From Pseudomonadota bacterium (GTDB lineage: Bacteria > Pseudomonadota > Gammaproteobacteria > Steroidobacterales > Steroidobacteraceae): a stretch of 52,294 nucleotides of DNA. This document shows positions 37,981 to 46,644 of this stretch, piece by piece (the first letter of the stretch is position 1; each line of letters starts with the position of its first letter). Below the pieces are notes generated by a model that was given only the letters and a program-made list of their open reading frames with translations, had not been told where the DNA came from and searched no databases. The DNA lies in assembly GCA_026398735.1 (NCBI GenBank), contig JAPLSH010000020.1, positions 1-52,294 of the forward strand. The letters run 5' to 3'. The translations under genes and the position numbers were made by a program.

Positions 37981-38732
37981 TGAACTCACGCGAATTACAT
38001 GACACCCGGCGCCATATCGCGTTGGGCGTGAACGTTGACCATGTTGGTACGGTGCGTCAGGCCCGTCGTGGCCGCCATCCTGATCCGGTTCATGCTGCAC
38101 TGGTTGCCGAGCAGGCAGGTGCTGACAGCATAACCATGCATCTGCGTGAGGATCGTCGGCACATCCTCGACAGCGACTTGTTCGCTCTGCAGGGGCTGAT
38201 GCAGACGCACATTAATTTTGAGATGGCAGTGACTGCCGAGATGACCGCAATCGCTTTGCGGCTGCTACCTGCTGATTGCTGTTTGGTGCCGGAGAAACGC
38301 CAGGAAATTACCACTGAGGGTGGCTTGGATGTGGTGTCGCAGCTTTCACAGGTGCGCGCGGTGACTGGCGAGTTGTCAGCCGCAGGTATACGCGTGTCGT
38401 TGTTTATCGACCCTGAGGACGCACAGGTGGAAGCGGCTGTGGCTGCTGGTGCAGCGGCCATCGAGCTGCACACAGGTGCTTACGCCCATGCGCAAGGCAC
38501 CGCGCGCGAGGTGCAGCTACGTCGTTTGATGCGGGCCTCAAAGCATGCCTCTGAGATGGGCTTGCGCGTCAACGCTGGCCATGGCCTCGATTACCACAAC
38601 GTGCAGCCCGTGGCAGCCATTGCCGAGGTTGAAGAGCTCAACATCGGCCACGCAATCATTGCGCGTGCGCTGTTCTGTGGTCTGGCCCAAGCAGTGCGCG
38701 ATATGAAAGCACTGATGTTGGCGGCGCGGTGA
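37980..38732 (+). CDS. pdxJ: Pyridoxine 5'-phosphate synthase
   Basis: PdxJ condenses deoxyxylulose 5-phosphate with aminoacetone phosphate to give pyridoxine 5'-phosphate (vitamin B6). ATG 37980 overlaps the recO stop by one base and gives 250 residues. Seen: LGVNVDHVGTVRQARRG, SITMHLREDRRHI, CLVPEKRQEITTEGG and AGHGLDYHNV. The extended frame from 37908 lies in recO and is rejected. In E. coli acpS follows; here rlmD does. Confidence 0.97.
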   Translation: MNSRELHDTRRHIALGVNVDHVGTVRQARRGRHPDPVHAALVAEQAGADSITMHLREDRRHILDSDLFALQGLMQTHINFEMAVTAEMTAIALRLLPADCCLVPEKRQEITTEGGLDVVSQLSQVRAVTGELSAAGIRVSLFIDPEDAQVEAAVAAGAAAIELHTGAYAHAQGTAREVQLRRLMRASKHASEMGLRVNAGHGLDYHNVQPVAAIAEVEELNIGHAIIARALFCGLAQAVRDMKALMLAAR

Positions 38733-40066
38733 AAGGCAAGGGTGCTGAGCCGCAGACCGGCCGCGTTGCCTCGCTCAATTCAGACGCTGAGGGTGTTGTT
38801 CGAGATGGCAAGGCAGCCTTCGTCACGGGTGCCCTGCCGGGTGAGCTGGTGGTTTATCAGCGCCTGACACAGCACAAGAGCCACGACGAGGCGCGCCTCA
38901 TAGAGGTCATCGAGCCGTCGGCGTCGCGCATCGAGCCACGCTGCAAGCACTTCAAGCTCTGCGGGGGCTGTGCGTTGCAGCATGTGGATCATGCCGAGCA
39001 ATTACTTATCAAAGATTCTGAGTTGCGCGAAGCTTTGCAGCGCGTCGGTCAGGTGGAGCCGCAGCAGTGGTTCGAGCCCTTACATGGCGCCGCCTGGGGT
39101 TATCGCCGTCGCGCACGACTGGGCGCGCGCTATGTCACAGCCAAGCAGCGATCGCTGGTTGGCTTTCGCGAGCGCCACAGCAGCTTTGTGGCCGAACTGG
39201 AGGGCTGTGAGGTGTTGGTGCCGCGCGTCGGCGCGATGCTGCCCGCGCTGTCAGCCATGGTCACGCGACTGTCGATCCGCATGCGCATGCCGCAGATTGA
39301 GGTGGCCGCAGCCGATAATCAGCTGGCCTTAGTGCTGCGCACGTTGTTGCCCCTGACGGATGATGATCGAGTGATGCTGGCGGAGTTTGAGCGCGAGCAG
39401 GATGTGCGTATCTATCTGCAGGCCGGCTCGCCGGACAAGCTCGAGACGCTCGACGGGCTGGATAGTCCGTTGTGGTATGCGTTGCCGCAGTTCGATGTAA
39501 AGCTGCAGTTCAGGCCCAGCGACTTTATACAGGTCAACGGGTACATGAATGAGTTATTGGTGGCGCGGGTCATCGAGTTGCTGGAGCTCGACGCTACATC
39601 CACGGTGCTGGATCTTTTCTGTGGTCTGGGTAACTTTACCTTGCCGCTGGCTCGGCGCAGCGCGTCTGTAGTGGGCATCGAAGGCGAGGCGGGGCTGGTG
39701 CAGCGGGCGCGCGACAATGCGCTGGCCAACGGCATCAGCAATGTTCGTTTCGAGACCGCAAACCTGGCCGGCCCTGAGGCTGCTGCACAGTGTTTGTCGT
39801 TGTCGGGTAAGCCGGGCAGCTTTTCACATGTACTGCTGGATCCGCCGCGTACCGGTGCACGTGACATTCTGCCGGCAGTGGCGCAGTTGGCGCCGCGATG
39901 TGTGGTGTACGTGTCTTGTCATCCTGGCAGCCTGGCACGAGATGTCGGTATTTTGGTGCGTGACCACGGCTTCACGCTGCGTGCGGCTGGTATCGTGGAT
40001 ATGTTTGCCCAAACCACACATCTTGAGTCCATTGTCGTTCTCGATGGCCCGGGAATCGGCGCATGA
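38729..40066 (+). CDS. rlmD: 23S rRNA (uracil-1939-C5)-methyltransferase RlmD
   Basis: RlmD methylates U1939 of 23S rRNA using SAM. The 445-residue protein has an N-terminal TRAM domain (residues 1-60), Fe-S ligands C72, C78, C81 (RCKHFKLCGGC) and probably C160, the SAM site LDLFCGLGNFTLPL, and the catalytic Cys in VYVSCHPGSLARD. The start is GTG 38729 in a GTGA overlap with pdxJ. RlmD rather than its tRNA paralogue TrmA is supported by the TRAM domain and the Fe-S motif. Confidence 0.95.
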   Translation: MKGKGAEPQTGRVASLNSDAEGVVRDGKAAFVTGALPGELVVYQRLTQHKSHDEARLIEVIEPSASRIEPRCKHFKLCGGCALQHVDHAEQLLIKDSELREALQRVGQVEPQQWFEPLHGAAWGYRRRARLGARYVTAKQRSLVGFRERHSSFVAELEGCEVLVPRVGAMLPALSAMVTRLSIRMRMPQIEVAAADNQLALVLRTLLPLTDDDRVMLAEFEREQDVRIYLQAGSPDKLETLDGLDSPLWYALPQFDVKLQFRPSDFIQVNGYMNELLVARVIELLELDATSTVLDLFCGLGNFTLPLARRSASVVGIEGEAGLVQRARDNALANGISNVRFETANLAGPEAAAQCLSLSGKPGSFSHVLLDPPRTGARDILPAVAQLAPRCVVYVSCHPGSLARDVGILVRDHGFTLRAAGIVDMFAQTTHLESIVVLDGPGIGA

Positions 40067-41094
40067 GTCTGGGTCCCTTAATGGTGGACGTGGCCGGCAC
40101 AGCGTTGACGCCAGAAGATCGCCAAGTTTTGAGGCACCCGCTGGTGGGCAGTGTCATCCTGTTCACGCGCAACTATCAGGATGTGTCGCAGTTGCGTGCA
40201 CTGGTGGCGGACATCAAGTCATTGCGTACACCGTCATTGCTGGTCGGTGTGGACCATGAGGGTGGTCGTGTTCAGCGCTTTCGCCAAGGGTTTGCGGTAT
40301 TGCCGGCGATGCGCCGCATTGGCCAGACCTTTGATTCTGACGCCTCGGCAGGTAAGCAGATGGCGCATCAGTTGGGCTGGTTGATGGCAGCCGAGCTGCG
40401 TGACATTGGTATCGACTTCTCGTTCGCGCCCTGTGTTGATCTGGACTATGGCGTATCGCAGATCATTGGTGATCGTGCATTCCATGCCACTGCCGATGGG
40501 GTGGGCCAGTTGGCACTGGCCACGATGCAGGGCATGCGCGCTGCCGGCATGGCCGCTACGGCCAAGCATTTTCCTGGTCATGGGGCCGTACTGGCCGATT
40601 CACATCTGGCATTGCCGATCGATACGCGAACGTTGACGCAACTGGCCGATGACATCGCACCCTACCGGCCCTTGGTCGCTGATGGTTTGGCAGCGGTGAT
40701 GATGGCGCATGTGTTGTTCCCTGCTGTTGACGATGTACCGGCGAGCTTCTCGCGTCGTTGGGTACAGCAGGTATTGCGTGGCGAACTGCGGTTTACCGGC
40801 GTGGTGTTTGCAGATGACCTGTCGATGGAGGGTGCTGGCGCCATGGGTGATGTGGTGGCGCGCGCGGCAGGTGCGATGGCTGCAGGCTGCGATATTCTGC
40901 CGTTGTGCAATGACAGGGCAGCCGTACTGCAAGTGCTGCAGCACTGGCACTACACACCAGAAGCGGGTGCGGGGTATCGCCTCGAGTCGATGCGCGGTCA
41001 GGAGGGTGTGTTGCCCTCAGAGTTGCGCAGTTCCGCACAGTACCGAGAGTCGCTGCAGTGGTTACAGCGCAGCCAGCAGGGCATCAGCGCCTGA
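40063..41094 (+). CDS. nagZ: Beta-N-acetylhexosaminidase NagZ
   Basis: NagZ removes N-acetylglucosamine from anhydro-muropeptides in cytoplasmic peptidoglycan recycling, and thereby shapes the signals that induce AmpC beta-lactamase in some species. The 343-residue GH3 protein has GVDHEGGRVQRFR, the conserved KHFPGHGAVLADSH loop and the nucleophile Asp in FADDLSMEGA. It starts in the rlmD stop (ATGA) and ends a long co-directional run. Its stop sits in a hairpin with the convergent csiV stop. Confidence 0.96.
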   Translation: MSLGPLMVDVAGTALTPEDRQVLRHPLVGSVILFTRNYQDVSQLRALVADIKSLRTPSLLVGVDHEGGRVQRFRQGFAVLPAMRRIGQTFDSDASAGKQMAHQLGWLMAAELRDIGIDFSFAPCVDLDYGVSQIIGDRAFHATADGVGQLALATMQGMRAAGMAATAKHFPGHGAVLADSHLALPIDTRTLTQLADDIAPYRPLVADGLAAVMMAHVLFPAVDDVPASFSRRWVQQVLRGELRFTGVVFADDLSMEGAGAMGDVVARAAGAMAAGCDILPLCNDRAAVLQVLQHWHYTPEAGAGYRLESMRGQEGVLPSELRSSAQYRESLQWLQRSQQGISA

Positions 41095-41107
41095 GGTTCA
41101 GGCGCTG
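41085..41107. terminator. Perfect hairpin spanning the nagZ and csiV stops
   Basis: CAGCGCCTGA (41085-41094) and TCAGGCGCTG (41098-41107) are perfect complements with a 3-base loop GGT. Each arm ends in the stop codon of one of the two convergent genes. No U-tract is visible on either side, so termination would have to be by hairpin plus Rho or by collision. Confidence 0.45.
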
Positions 41108-41748
41108 TCGTTGCCCAGCAAGGTGACCTGGGCGATGGCTGCAAAGGCCGGATGATCGTAGTACTGCCGGTCGCCGGGCTTTACCCGCCGCATTTGTGCC
41201 AGCGTGTAGTGAGTGCCCCCCGCTGCAGCCCAACTCAAGTTGAAACCCAAATGCAGGTACTGGCCGCGCTCCAGCCGCACTGTGCCGCTAAAACCTGCTG
41301 ACGCAAGACCCAGTGTTTGCGCGTCGGGACCGCTGCCCGAATTCCAGCCGCCGGCAGTTTGTGTCCATGCCGCGTGGGCCAACACGCGCTTTGCACCGCC
41401 GCTGTTGAGTCGCCCGACTACATCACCGAGCTTGTGCTTGGCCGCCGGCAGCAGTTCACCAAAGCGCGCCGCCCGGGCGCTGTCACCAGCGGTAGTGTCG
41501 TTGTCTTGAGCTTGAACACCGGTGGCGGCTGTGGTGTCTTCGCCCGCGGCTGCACCGAAGCCGCGAAACAGCACGATCTCCACCAGATACAGCGGGCCGG
41601 TGGCTGCCGCGGTGGCCTGTTGTGCGTTGGCGCCGCGCCAAGGCAATAGCAGACTGCCGGCGGTCCCTAACAACGCAAGACCCAATTGCCGGCGCAGCGG
41701 ATCCGCGGGCGCTGCGGTGAGTCGGATGGCAGGAGTTATGACTTTCAT
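41098..41748 (-). CDS. csiV: CsiV family peptidoglycan-binding protein
   Basis: A 216-residue exported protein similar to CsiV, first described in Vibrio as needed for growth on D-amino acids and encoded beside mfd. Matching features are YLVEIVLFR near the mature start, HAAWTQ, the VRLERGQYLHLGFNLSW block and the ending QYYDHPAFAAIAQV. The N-terminus has a signal with adjacent Arg19-Arg20 (LRRQLGLALLGTAGS) and a cleavage site after ANA (residue 42), so Tat export is possible. It starts 9 bases after mfd and is probably co-transcribed with it. Confidence 0.8.
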   Translation of the reverse strand: MKVITPAIRLTAAPADPLRRQLGLALLGTAGSLLLPWRGANAQQATAAATGPLYLVEIVLFRGFGAAAGEDTTAATGVQAQDNDTTAGDSARAARFGELLPAAKHKLGDVVGRLNSGGAKRVLAHAAWTQTAGGWNSGSGPDAQTLGLASAGFSGTVRLERGQYLHLGFNLSWAAAGGTHYTLAQMRRVKPGDRQYYDHPAFAAIAQVTLLGNDSA

Positions 41749-41757
41749 GGGCTCAGT

Positions 41758-44700
41758 TTAGCGCCGTGGCGCCTTGGATGCTGGCGGTGGGGCCTTGGGC
41801 GCTGCGGGTGGCGCTGCCGGCCGCAACAGGCGCTGCAACAGGGCTGCGGCGATGTCGGCACGGTCCGCCTCATTGCCGCCGAGCCCGATACGCAGCTTGA
41901 GCGAACCTTCCAGACGGTAGATGCGCGGCTCTTTCTGTATCAACTGCATCAGCTGCGCAGGATCGACCTTGTGATCTGGCTCGAACACCACGTAGCTGGA
42001 TTGGGCGCTAACGTCGAAACGGCGGATGCCGGCGGCCCGCGCTGTCTGGGTGATGCGCGCGACTCGCAGCAGCACTACTGCCGGTGGCGGCAGCGGTCCG
42101 AAGCGATCGATAAGTTCCGCCTGCAGGTCATCCAGACCCGCCGAATCGACGGTGGCGGCGATACGCTTGTACAGCGTCAGTCGCGTGTGCACGTCACCGA
42201 TGTAATCGGTGGGCAGCAGAGCCGGCAGGTGCAGATTCACTTCTGTAGCCGCAGCCAGTGGCTTGTCCAGATCGATCTCGCGACCTTCCTTAAGCGCTGT
42301 CACCGCCCGCTCGAGCATATCCAGGTACATCGACATACCGATCTCGGTCAGCTCACCGCTTTGCGATTCACCAAGGAACTCACCGGCGCCGCGAATTTCC
42401 AGATCGTGAGTGGCCAGCACAAAACCTGCACCCAGCTCTTCCATGGATTCGATGGCTTCTAGGCGGCGCGCTGCATCTGGCGTCAGCCCGCGTCGTGACG
42501 GCACCAGCAAATAGGCATAAGCGCGGTGATTGGAACGGCCCACGCGGCCCCGTAGTTGATGCAGCTGAGCAAGACCCAAACGGTCCGCGCGGTTAATCAT
42601 GATGGTGTTGGCGCTGGGCACATCAATGCCGCTTTCGATGATGGTCGTGCACAGCAGGATGTCGAAGCGCCGATGATGGAAGTCGACCATCAGTTGTTCG
42701 AGTTCGCGCTCGCGCATCTGGCCGTGGCCCACGCGAATCGTGGCTTCGGGCACCAGTTGGCGCAGATCCTCGGCAATCTTTTCGATCGACTGTACTTCGT
42801 TGTGGACGAAGTAGACCTGGCCGCCACGGCGCAGTTCCCGCATGACCGCTTCACGTATCGAGGGCCCATCCCACTCGGTGACGAAGGTTTTGATGGCGAT
42901 GCGCGCCGGCGGTGGTGTGGTGATCAGCGACAGCTCGCGCAAGCCGCCCAGTGCCATGTTGAGCGTGCGCGGAATGGGCGTGGCGGTGAGTGTGAGCACA
43001 TGAACTTCGGCGCGCAGTGCCTTGAGGCGCTCTTTGTCGCGCACACCGAAACGATGTTCCTCGTCGATGATTAACAGACCCAGATCCTTGAAGCGCGCAT
43101 CGGCATGCAACAAGCGATGGGTGGCCACCACGATGTCGACTTTGCCTTCAGTGATGGCATCGAGCGTAGCGCGTGATTCTTTGCCGGCGCGAAACCGCGA
43201 CAGTGAATCGATACGTACCGCCAGATCTGCAAAGCGGTCGCGAAAAGTGTTGGTGTGCTGTTCGGCCAGCAATGTCGTGGGCACCAGTACTGCCACTTGT
43301 TTGCCAGCTTGTACCGCAACAAACGCCGCACGCACTGCTACTTCTGTTTTACCGAAACCGACATCGCCGCACACGATGCGATCCATCGGCCGTTCGCTGG
43401 CCATGTCCGCCAACACTTTGGAGATAGCCTCTGCCTGATCCGGTGTTTCCTCGAAGGGAAAGCCCGCAGCAAAACTCTGGTAGTCATGTTCGTTGCACTT
43501 AAGGGAAAGTCCCTTGCGCGCCTGCCGCTGGGCATACAGATCCAAAAGCTCTGCTGCAACATCGCGCACCTGCTCGGTGGCGCGCTTGCGGGCCTTAGCC
43601 CATTGCTCAGTGCCTAGCTTGTGCAGCGGGGCGGTTTCCGGCGCTGCGCCGGTGTAACGGCTGACGCGATGCAACTGCGCCACCGGCACATAAATGCGAT
43701 CGCCGCCTTGGTATTCGATGACCAGGAACTCGCCTTGTTGCTCGGCGATTTCCATCACCTGCAGCCCGACGTAACGGCCTACGCCGTAGTCTTCGTGGAC
43801 TACCGGCGCGCCGGCATTAAGGTCCTGCAAATCGCGCAGGATCGCCGCCGGGTCAAGACTGGCGCGTTTGCGGCGACGCTCTTGGCGCGCACGCTGGCCA
43901 AACAACTGCGCATCGGCCAACAGCACCAACGGTGGGTCTAGCAGCGCCAGTCCGCTGACATCCGGTGCCAGCACCAGACCCACACGCGACTGACTGGCTG
44001 CCGCCTCTTGCCAACTGCCAAATAGCTGCGGTGCCATGCCTGCATGTCGCAGCAGATCGTGTAACACCTCTCGACGACCGGGCGAGTCTGCACCCAGTAC
44101 CAGCCGGCCCGGGAAGCCAAGCAAGAAATCTTGTAGCGGCGCCATCGGCTCTTCGGCCCGTGCATCAAGACGCAAGGTGGGACACGGTGCTGAGGGCAGC
44201 TGCACATCTTGCAAGCCTTCGCCACTGCCACCGATGCGCACGCGTGGCCTACCTGTCAGTGCTTGTGTGACTTCGGCTGGCGTCAGGAATAGCTCCTGCG
44301 GGTCCAGAATCGGCCGCTCGATATCATGGCGACGATCGTCATGGCGACTGACAATGCCGTTCCACACCGATTCAAGTGCTGCGTCCAGCGTCGGGTCGCT
44401 GATGACCAGCAGTCGTTCTGGCAAGTAGTCGAACAAGCTGGCGCAGCTGTCAAAAAACAGCGGCAGATAGAACTCGACTCCCGGTGCTGCACGGCCTTCG
44501 CTGACGCTGCGATACACGCTCGCACGAGTCGGGTCGCCTTCAAAGCGGATGCGCCAGCGACGCCGGAAATTGCGTACGGCCTCTTCGTCCAGCGGCACTT
44601 CACGTGCCGGTAGCAGTTGGAAGTGGTCGATGCGCTCCAGTGAGCGCTGGGTTTCCGGATCGAAGTGGCGAATGCTGTCGATGACATCGTCAAACAGATC

Positions 44701-45261
44701 GATGCGCAACGGCGCATCGCTGCCCATCGGATAGACATCAAAGATAGAGCCGCGCAGCGCATATTCGCCCGGGGCGGTGACCTGACCCACCGGGACATAG
44801 CCGGCTTGTGCCAATTGGGCGCGCATTGGATCGATGGCAAAGTGCTGGCCAGTGGTCAGGCTGAAACTGCGACCCAGGATGTAATGCTGGGGTGGTAATC
44901 GCTGCGAGAGCGATTCGGCAGCGACCAACAAAATGCCACGCGTGGCTGTGGGCAGTTGGGCCAAGGTGGCCAAGCGTTCGGAGATGATGTCCGGTTGCGG
45001 TGAGAACAGGTCGTAGGGCAGTACTTCCCAGTCCGGCAGATGCAGCAGGGGTAAGCCTGCTGGCATGAAAAATCGCAGTTCACGCTCCAGATCATCCAGC
45101 GCACGCGCATCGGGGGCGATGACGAGTAACAGGCGGTCGTCGGCTGCAGCGGCGGAGGCGATGGCCAACGCCCGGGCGCTGCCGTGCAGCCCTTGCCATG
45201 CCAGGCCAGGTATGCGGGCATCGGGACGGGGCGGGTTGAGCAGACTACGCGGTGCTGACAA
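41758..45261 (-). CDS. mfd: Transcription-repair coupling factor Mfd
   Basis: Mfd removes RNA polymerase stalled at DNA lesions and recruits UvrA. The 1167-residue protein has the N-terminal UvrB-like module (WEVLPYDLFSP), the polymerase-interaction domain (YEDYGVGRYVGLQ-like, VHEDYGVGRYVGL), superfamily-2 helicase motifs (CGDVGFGKTEVA, LIIDEEHRFGV, LTATPIPRTL, QLRGRVGRSN) and the C-terminal TRCF domain. The start is TTG 45261: the frame has no ATG or GTG between it and the upstream stop, and no clear Shine-Dalgarno sequence is visible. Confidence 0.97.
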   Translation of the reverse strand: MSAPRSLLNPPRPDARIPGLAWQGLHGSARALAIASAAAADDRLLLVIAPDARALDDLERELRFFMPAGLPLLHLPDWEVLPYDLFSPQPDIISERLATLAQLPTATRGILLVAAESLSQRLPPQHYILGRSFSLTTGQHFAIDPMRAQLAQAGYVPVGQVTAPGEYALRGSIFDVYPMGSDAPLRIDLFDDVIDSIRHFDPETQRSLERIDHFQLLPAREVPLDEEAVRNFRRRWRIRFEGDPTRASVYRSVSEGRAAPGVEFYLPLFFDSCASLFDYLPERLLVISDPTLDAALESVWNGIVSRHDDRRHDIERPILDPQELFLTPAEVTQALTGRPRVRIGGSGEGLQDVQLPSAPCPTLRLDARAEEPMAPLQDFLLGFPGRLVLGADSPGRREVLHDLLRHAGMAPQLFGSWQEAAASQSRVGLVLAPDVSGLALLDPPLVLLADAQLFGQRARQERRRKRASLDPAAILRDLQDLNAGAPVVHEDYGVGRYVGLQVMEIAEQQGEFLVIEYQGGDRIYVPVAQLHRVSRYTGAAPETAPLHKLGTEQWAKARKRATEQVRDVAAELLDLYAQRQARKGLSLKCNEHDYQSFAAGFPFEETPDQAEAISKVLADMASERPMDRIVCGDVGFGKTEVAVRAAFVAVQAGKQVAVLVPTTLLAEQHTNTFRDRFADLAVRIDSLSRFRAGKESRATLDAITEGKVDIVVATHRLLHADARFKDLGLLIIDEEHRFGVRDKERLKALRAEVHVLTLTATPIPRTLNMALGGLRELSLITTPPPARIAIKTFVTEWDGPSIREAVMRELRRGGQVYFVHNEVQSIEKIAEDLRQLVPEATIRVGHGQMRERELEQLMVDFHHRRFDILLCTTIIESGIDVPSANTIMINRADRLGLAQLHQLRGRVGRSNHRAYAYLLVPSRRGLTPDAARRLEAIESMEELGAGFVLATHDLEIRGAGEFLGESQSGELTEIGMSMYLDMLERAVTALKEGREIDLDKPLAAATEVNLHLPALLPTDYIGDVHTRLTLYKRIAATVDSAGLDDLQAELIDRFGPLPPPAVVLLRVARITQTARAAGIRRFDVSAQSSYVVFEPDHKVDPAQLMQLIQKEPRIYRLEGSLKLRIGLGGNEADRADIAAALLQRLLRPAAPPAAPKAPPPASKAPRR

Positions 45262-45280
45262 GGCTGAAACAGGCTGGAAA

Positions 45281-45288
45281 GGGGGGGG
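45281..45288. repeat. G8 homopolymer at the predicted mfd transcription start
   Basis: Eight G on the plus strand (C8 in the mfd transcript) lie 3 bases past the -10 box and 20 bases before the mfd start codon. Such a tract can vary in length by slippage or support reiterative initiation; neither is shown here. Confidence 0.6.
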
Positions 45289-45291
45289 CGG

Positions 45292-45300
45292 ACTATAGCA
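45292..45300 (-). promoter_or_regulatory. Extended -10 promoter for mfd
   Basis: On the minus strand the bases read TGC-TATAGT, an extended -10 (5/6 in the hexamer). Initiation would fall in the C8 tract, giving a leader of about 24 bases. No good -35 is seen. The 120-base divergent gap to lolC leaves room for a lolC promoter too, but none is convincing. Confidence 0.45.
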
Positions 45301-45381
45301 TCGGGCGGCCTTGATAGACTGGCTGGCCGCACAGTGCTGTCAGCCGGTCGCACCTGCCCCGAACGTGATTAAATTACTACC

Positions 45382-46635
45382 GTGTTCCAACCCTTGCCGC
45401 TATCCATTGGGCTGCGCTACGTCAGGTCGCGCTCGCACGCATTCTTCGTGTCGTTCATTACCTGGATCTCCTTGGCGGGAGTCGGCGTCGGCGTTGCTGC
45501 CCTGATCGTCATCCTGTCGGTGATGAACGGTTTTGAAGGCGAATTGCGGGATCGCTTGCTGTCTTTGTCGGCAGCCGTTCGGGTGACAGTACCGGCGGGT
45601 GCGCCGCCGCTGCATAGCGACGAATTGGTGCCGCGCCTCAAAGCAATGCCCGGCGTCACGGCTGTAGTGGCCTACGCTGAGGCGCAGGTGTTGGCGGTGC
45701 ACCAGCCGGAAATGCTGCCACTGGTGCTGCGCGGCATCGATGTGGCTGCCGGGAGCGACTCGGCGCTGGCCGGTGTAGCGCATCTGGTTAGCGACGGTAG
45801 CGCCGAGCCGCTGCGCAGCGATCCTGATGCCGTACTGCTGGGCCGCATCGTCGCCGACCGTTTGGATGTGCGGGTGGGTGATCGGCTGACCCTGCTGGTC
45901 CCAGTGCTGCGTGAGGGAGGCTTGCCAGATGGCCGGCTGCGCGAATTCACGGTGCGCGGCATCTTCGAAGCGGGCATTCAGGATCACGATTCAACGTTGG
46001 CTTTTGTCGGCCTGCCCGTGCTGCAGTCTCTGGGCACGGGTGCATCGGGTGAAAGCGGTTTGCGGTTGGAAGTGGCCGATGTGTTGGCCGCGCCGTTATT
46101 AGCACGCCAGGTGGCGGCAGTTGCCGGTAGCCGGGTGGTCGTGCGCGACTGGACCCAGGATCACGCCAGTTACTTTCGTGCCATCCGTATTGAGAAAACC
46201 ATGATGGCGGTGATCCTGCTGCTGATTGTCGCAGTGGCTGCTTTCAACATCGTGGCCATGCTGGTGATGGTGGTCAACGACAAGCGCACGGACATCGCTA
46301 TCCTGCGTACTTTGGGCGAAGGTCCGCGTGGTGTTGCCGTCGTGTTTCTCACTCAGGGCCTGGTGATCGGCTGGTTGGGTGTGTTTGCTGGTGTGGGGCT
46401 GGGTGTGGCGGTGACCTACAACCTCGGCGATATCGTGCCTTGGCTCGAGCAGCTGTTGGGCATCCAATTGATGGATGCCGATGTCTATTACGTCACGCGC
46501 ATTCCGGCCGAGTTGCATTGGTTTGATGTGTCGTTGATCGGTGGTCTGGCACTACTGCTTACGGGCCTTGCAACGGTCTATCCGGCGCTGCGTGCGGCGC
46601 GCACACCACCTGCCGATGCGCTGCGTTATGAATAA
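45382..46635 (+). CDS. lolC: Lipoprotein-releasing ABC transporter permease LolC/LolE family (first copy)
   Basis: A 417-residue inner-membrane permease of the Lol system that releases outer-membrane lipoproteins to the carrier LolA. GTG 45382 gives MFQPLPLSIGLRYVRSRS, as in E. coli LolC. It has the four-segment layout: one N-terminal segment with [16 protein letters not shown], a periplasmic domain of ~200 residues, and three C-terminal segments (MMAVILLLIVAVAAFNIV, then TLGEGPRG and the last two). The copy is assigned LolC by N-terminal resemblance and order; LolC versus LolE is not certain. Confidence 0.9.
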   Translation: MFQPLPLSIGLRYVRSRSHAFFVSFITWISLAGVGVGVAALIVILSVMNGFEGELRDRLLSLSAAVRVTVPAGAPPLHSDELVPRLKAMPGVTAVVAYAEAQVLAVHQPEMLPLVLRGIDVAAGSDSALAGVAHLVSDGSAEPLRSDPDAVLLGRIVADRLDVRVGDRLTLLVPVLREGGLPDGRLREFTVRGIFEAGIQDHDSTLAFVGLPVLQSLGTGASGESGLRLEVADVLAAPLLARQVAAVAGSRVVVRDWTQDHASYFRAIRIEKTMMAVILLLIVAVAAFNIVAMLVMVVNDKRTDIAILRTLGEGPRGVAVVFLTQGLVIGWLGVFAGVGLGVAVTYNLGDIVPWLEQLLGIQLMDADVYYVTRIPAELHWFDVSLIGGLALLLTGLATVYPALRAARTPPADALRYE

Positions 46636-46644
46636 GGCACTGGT

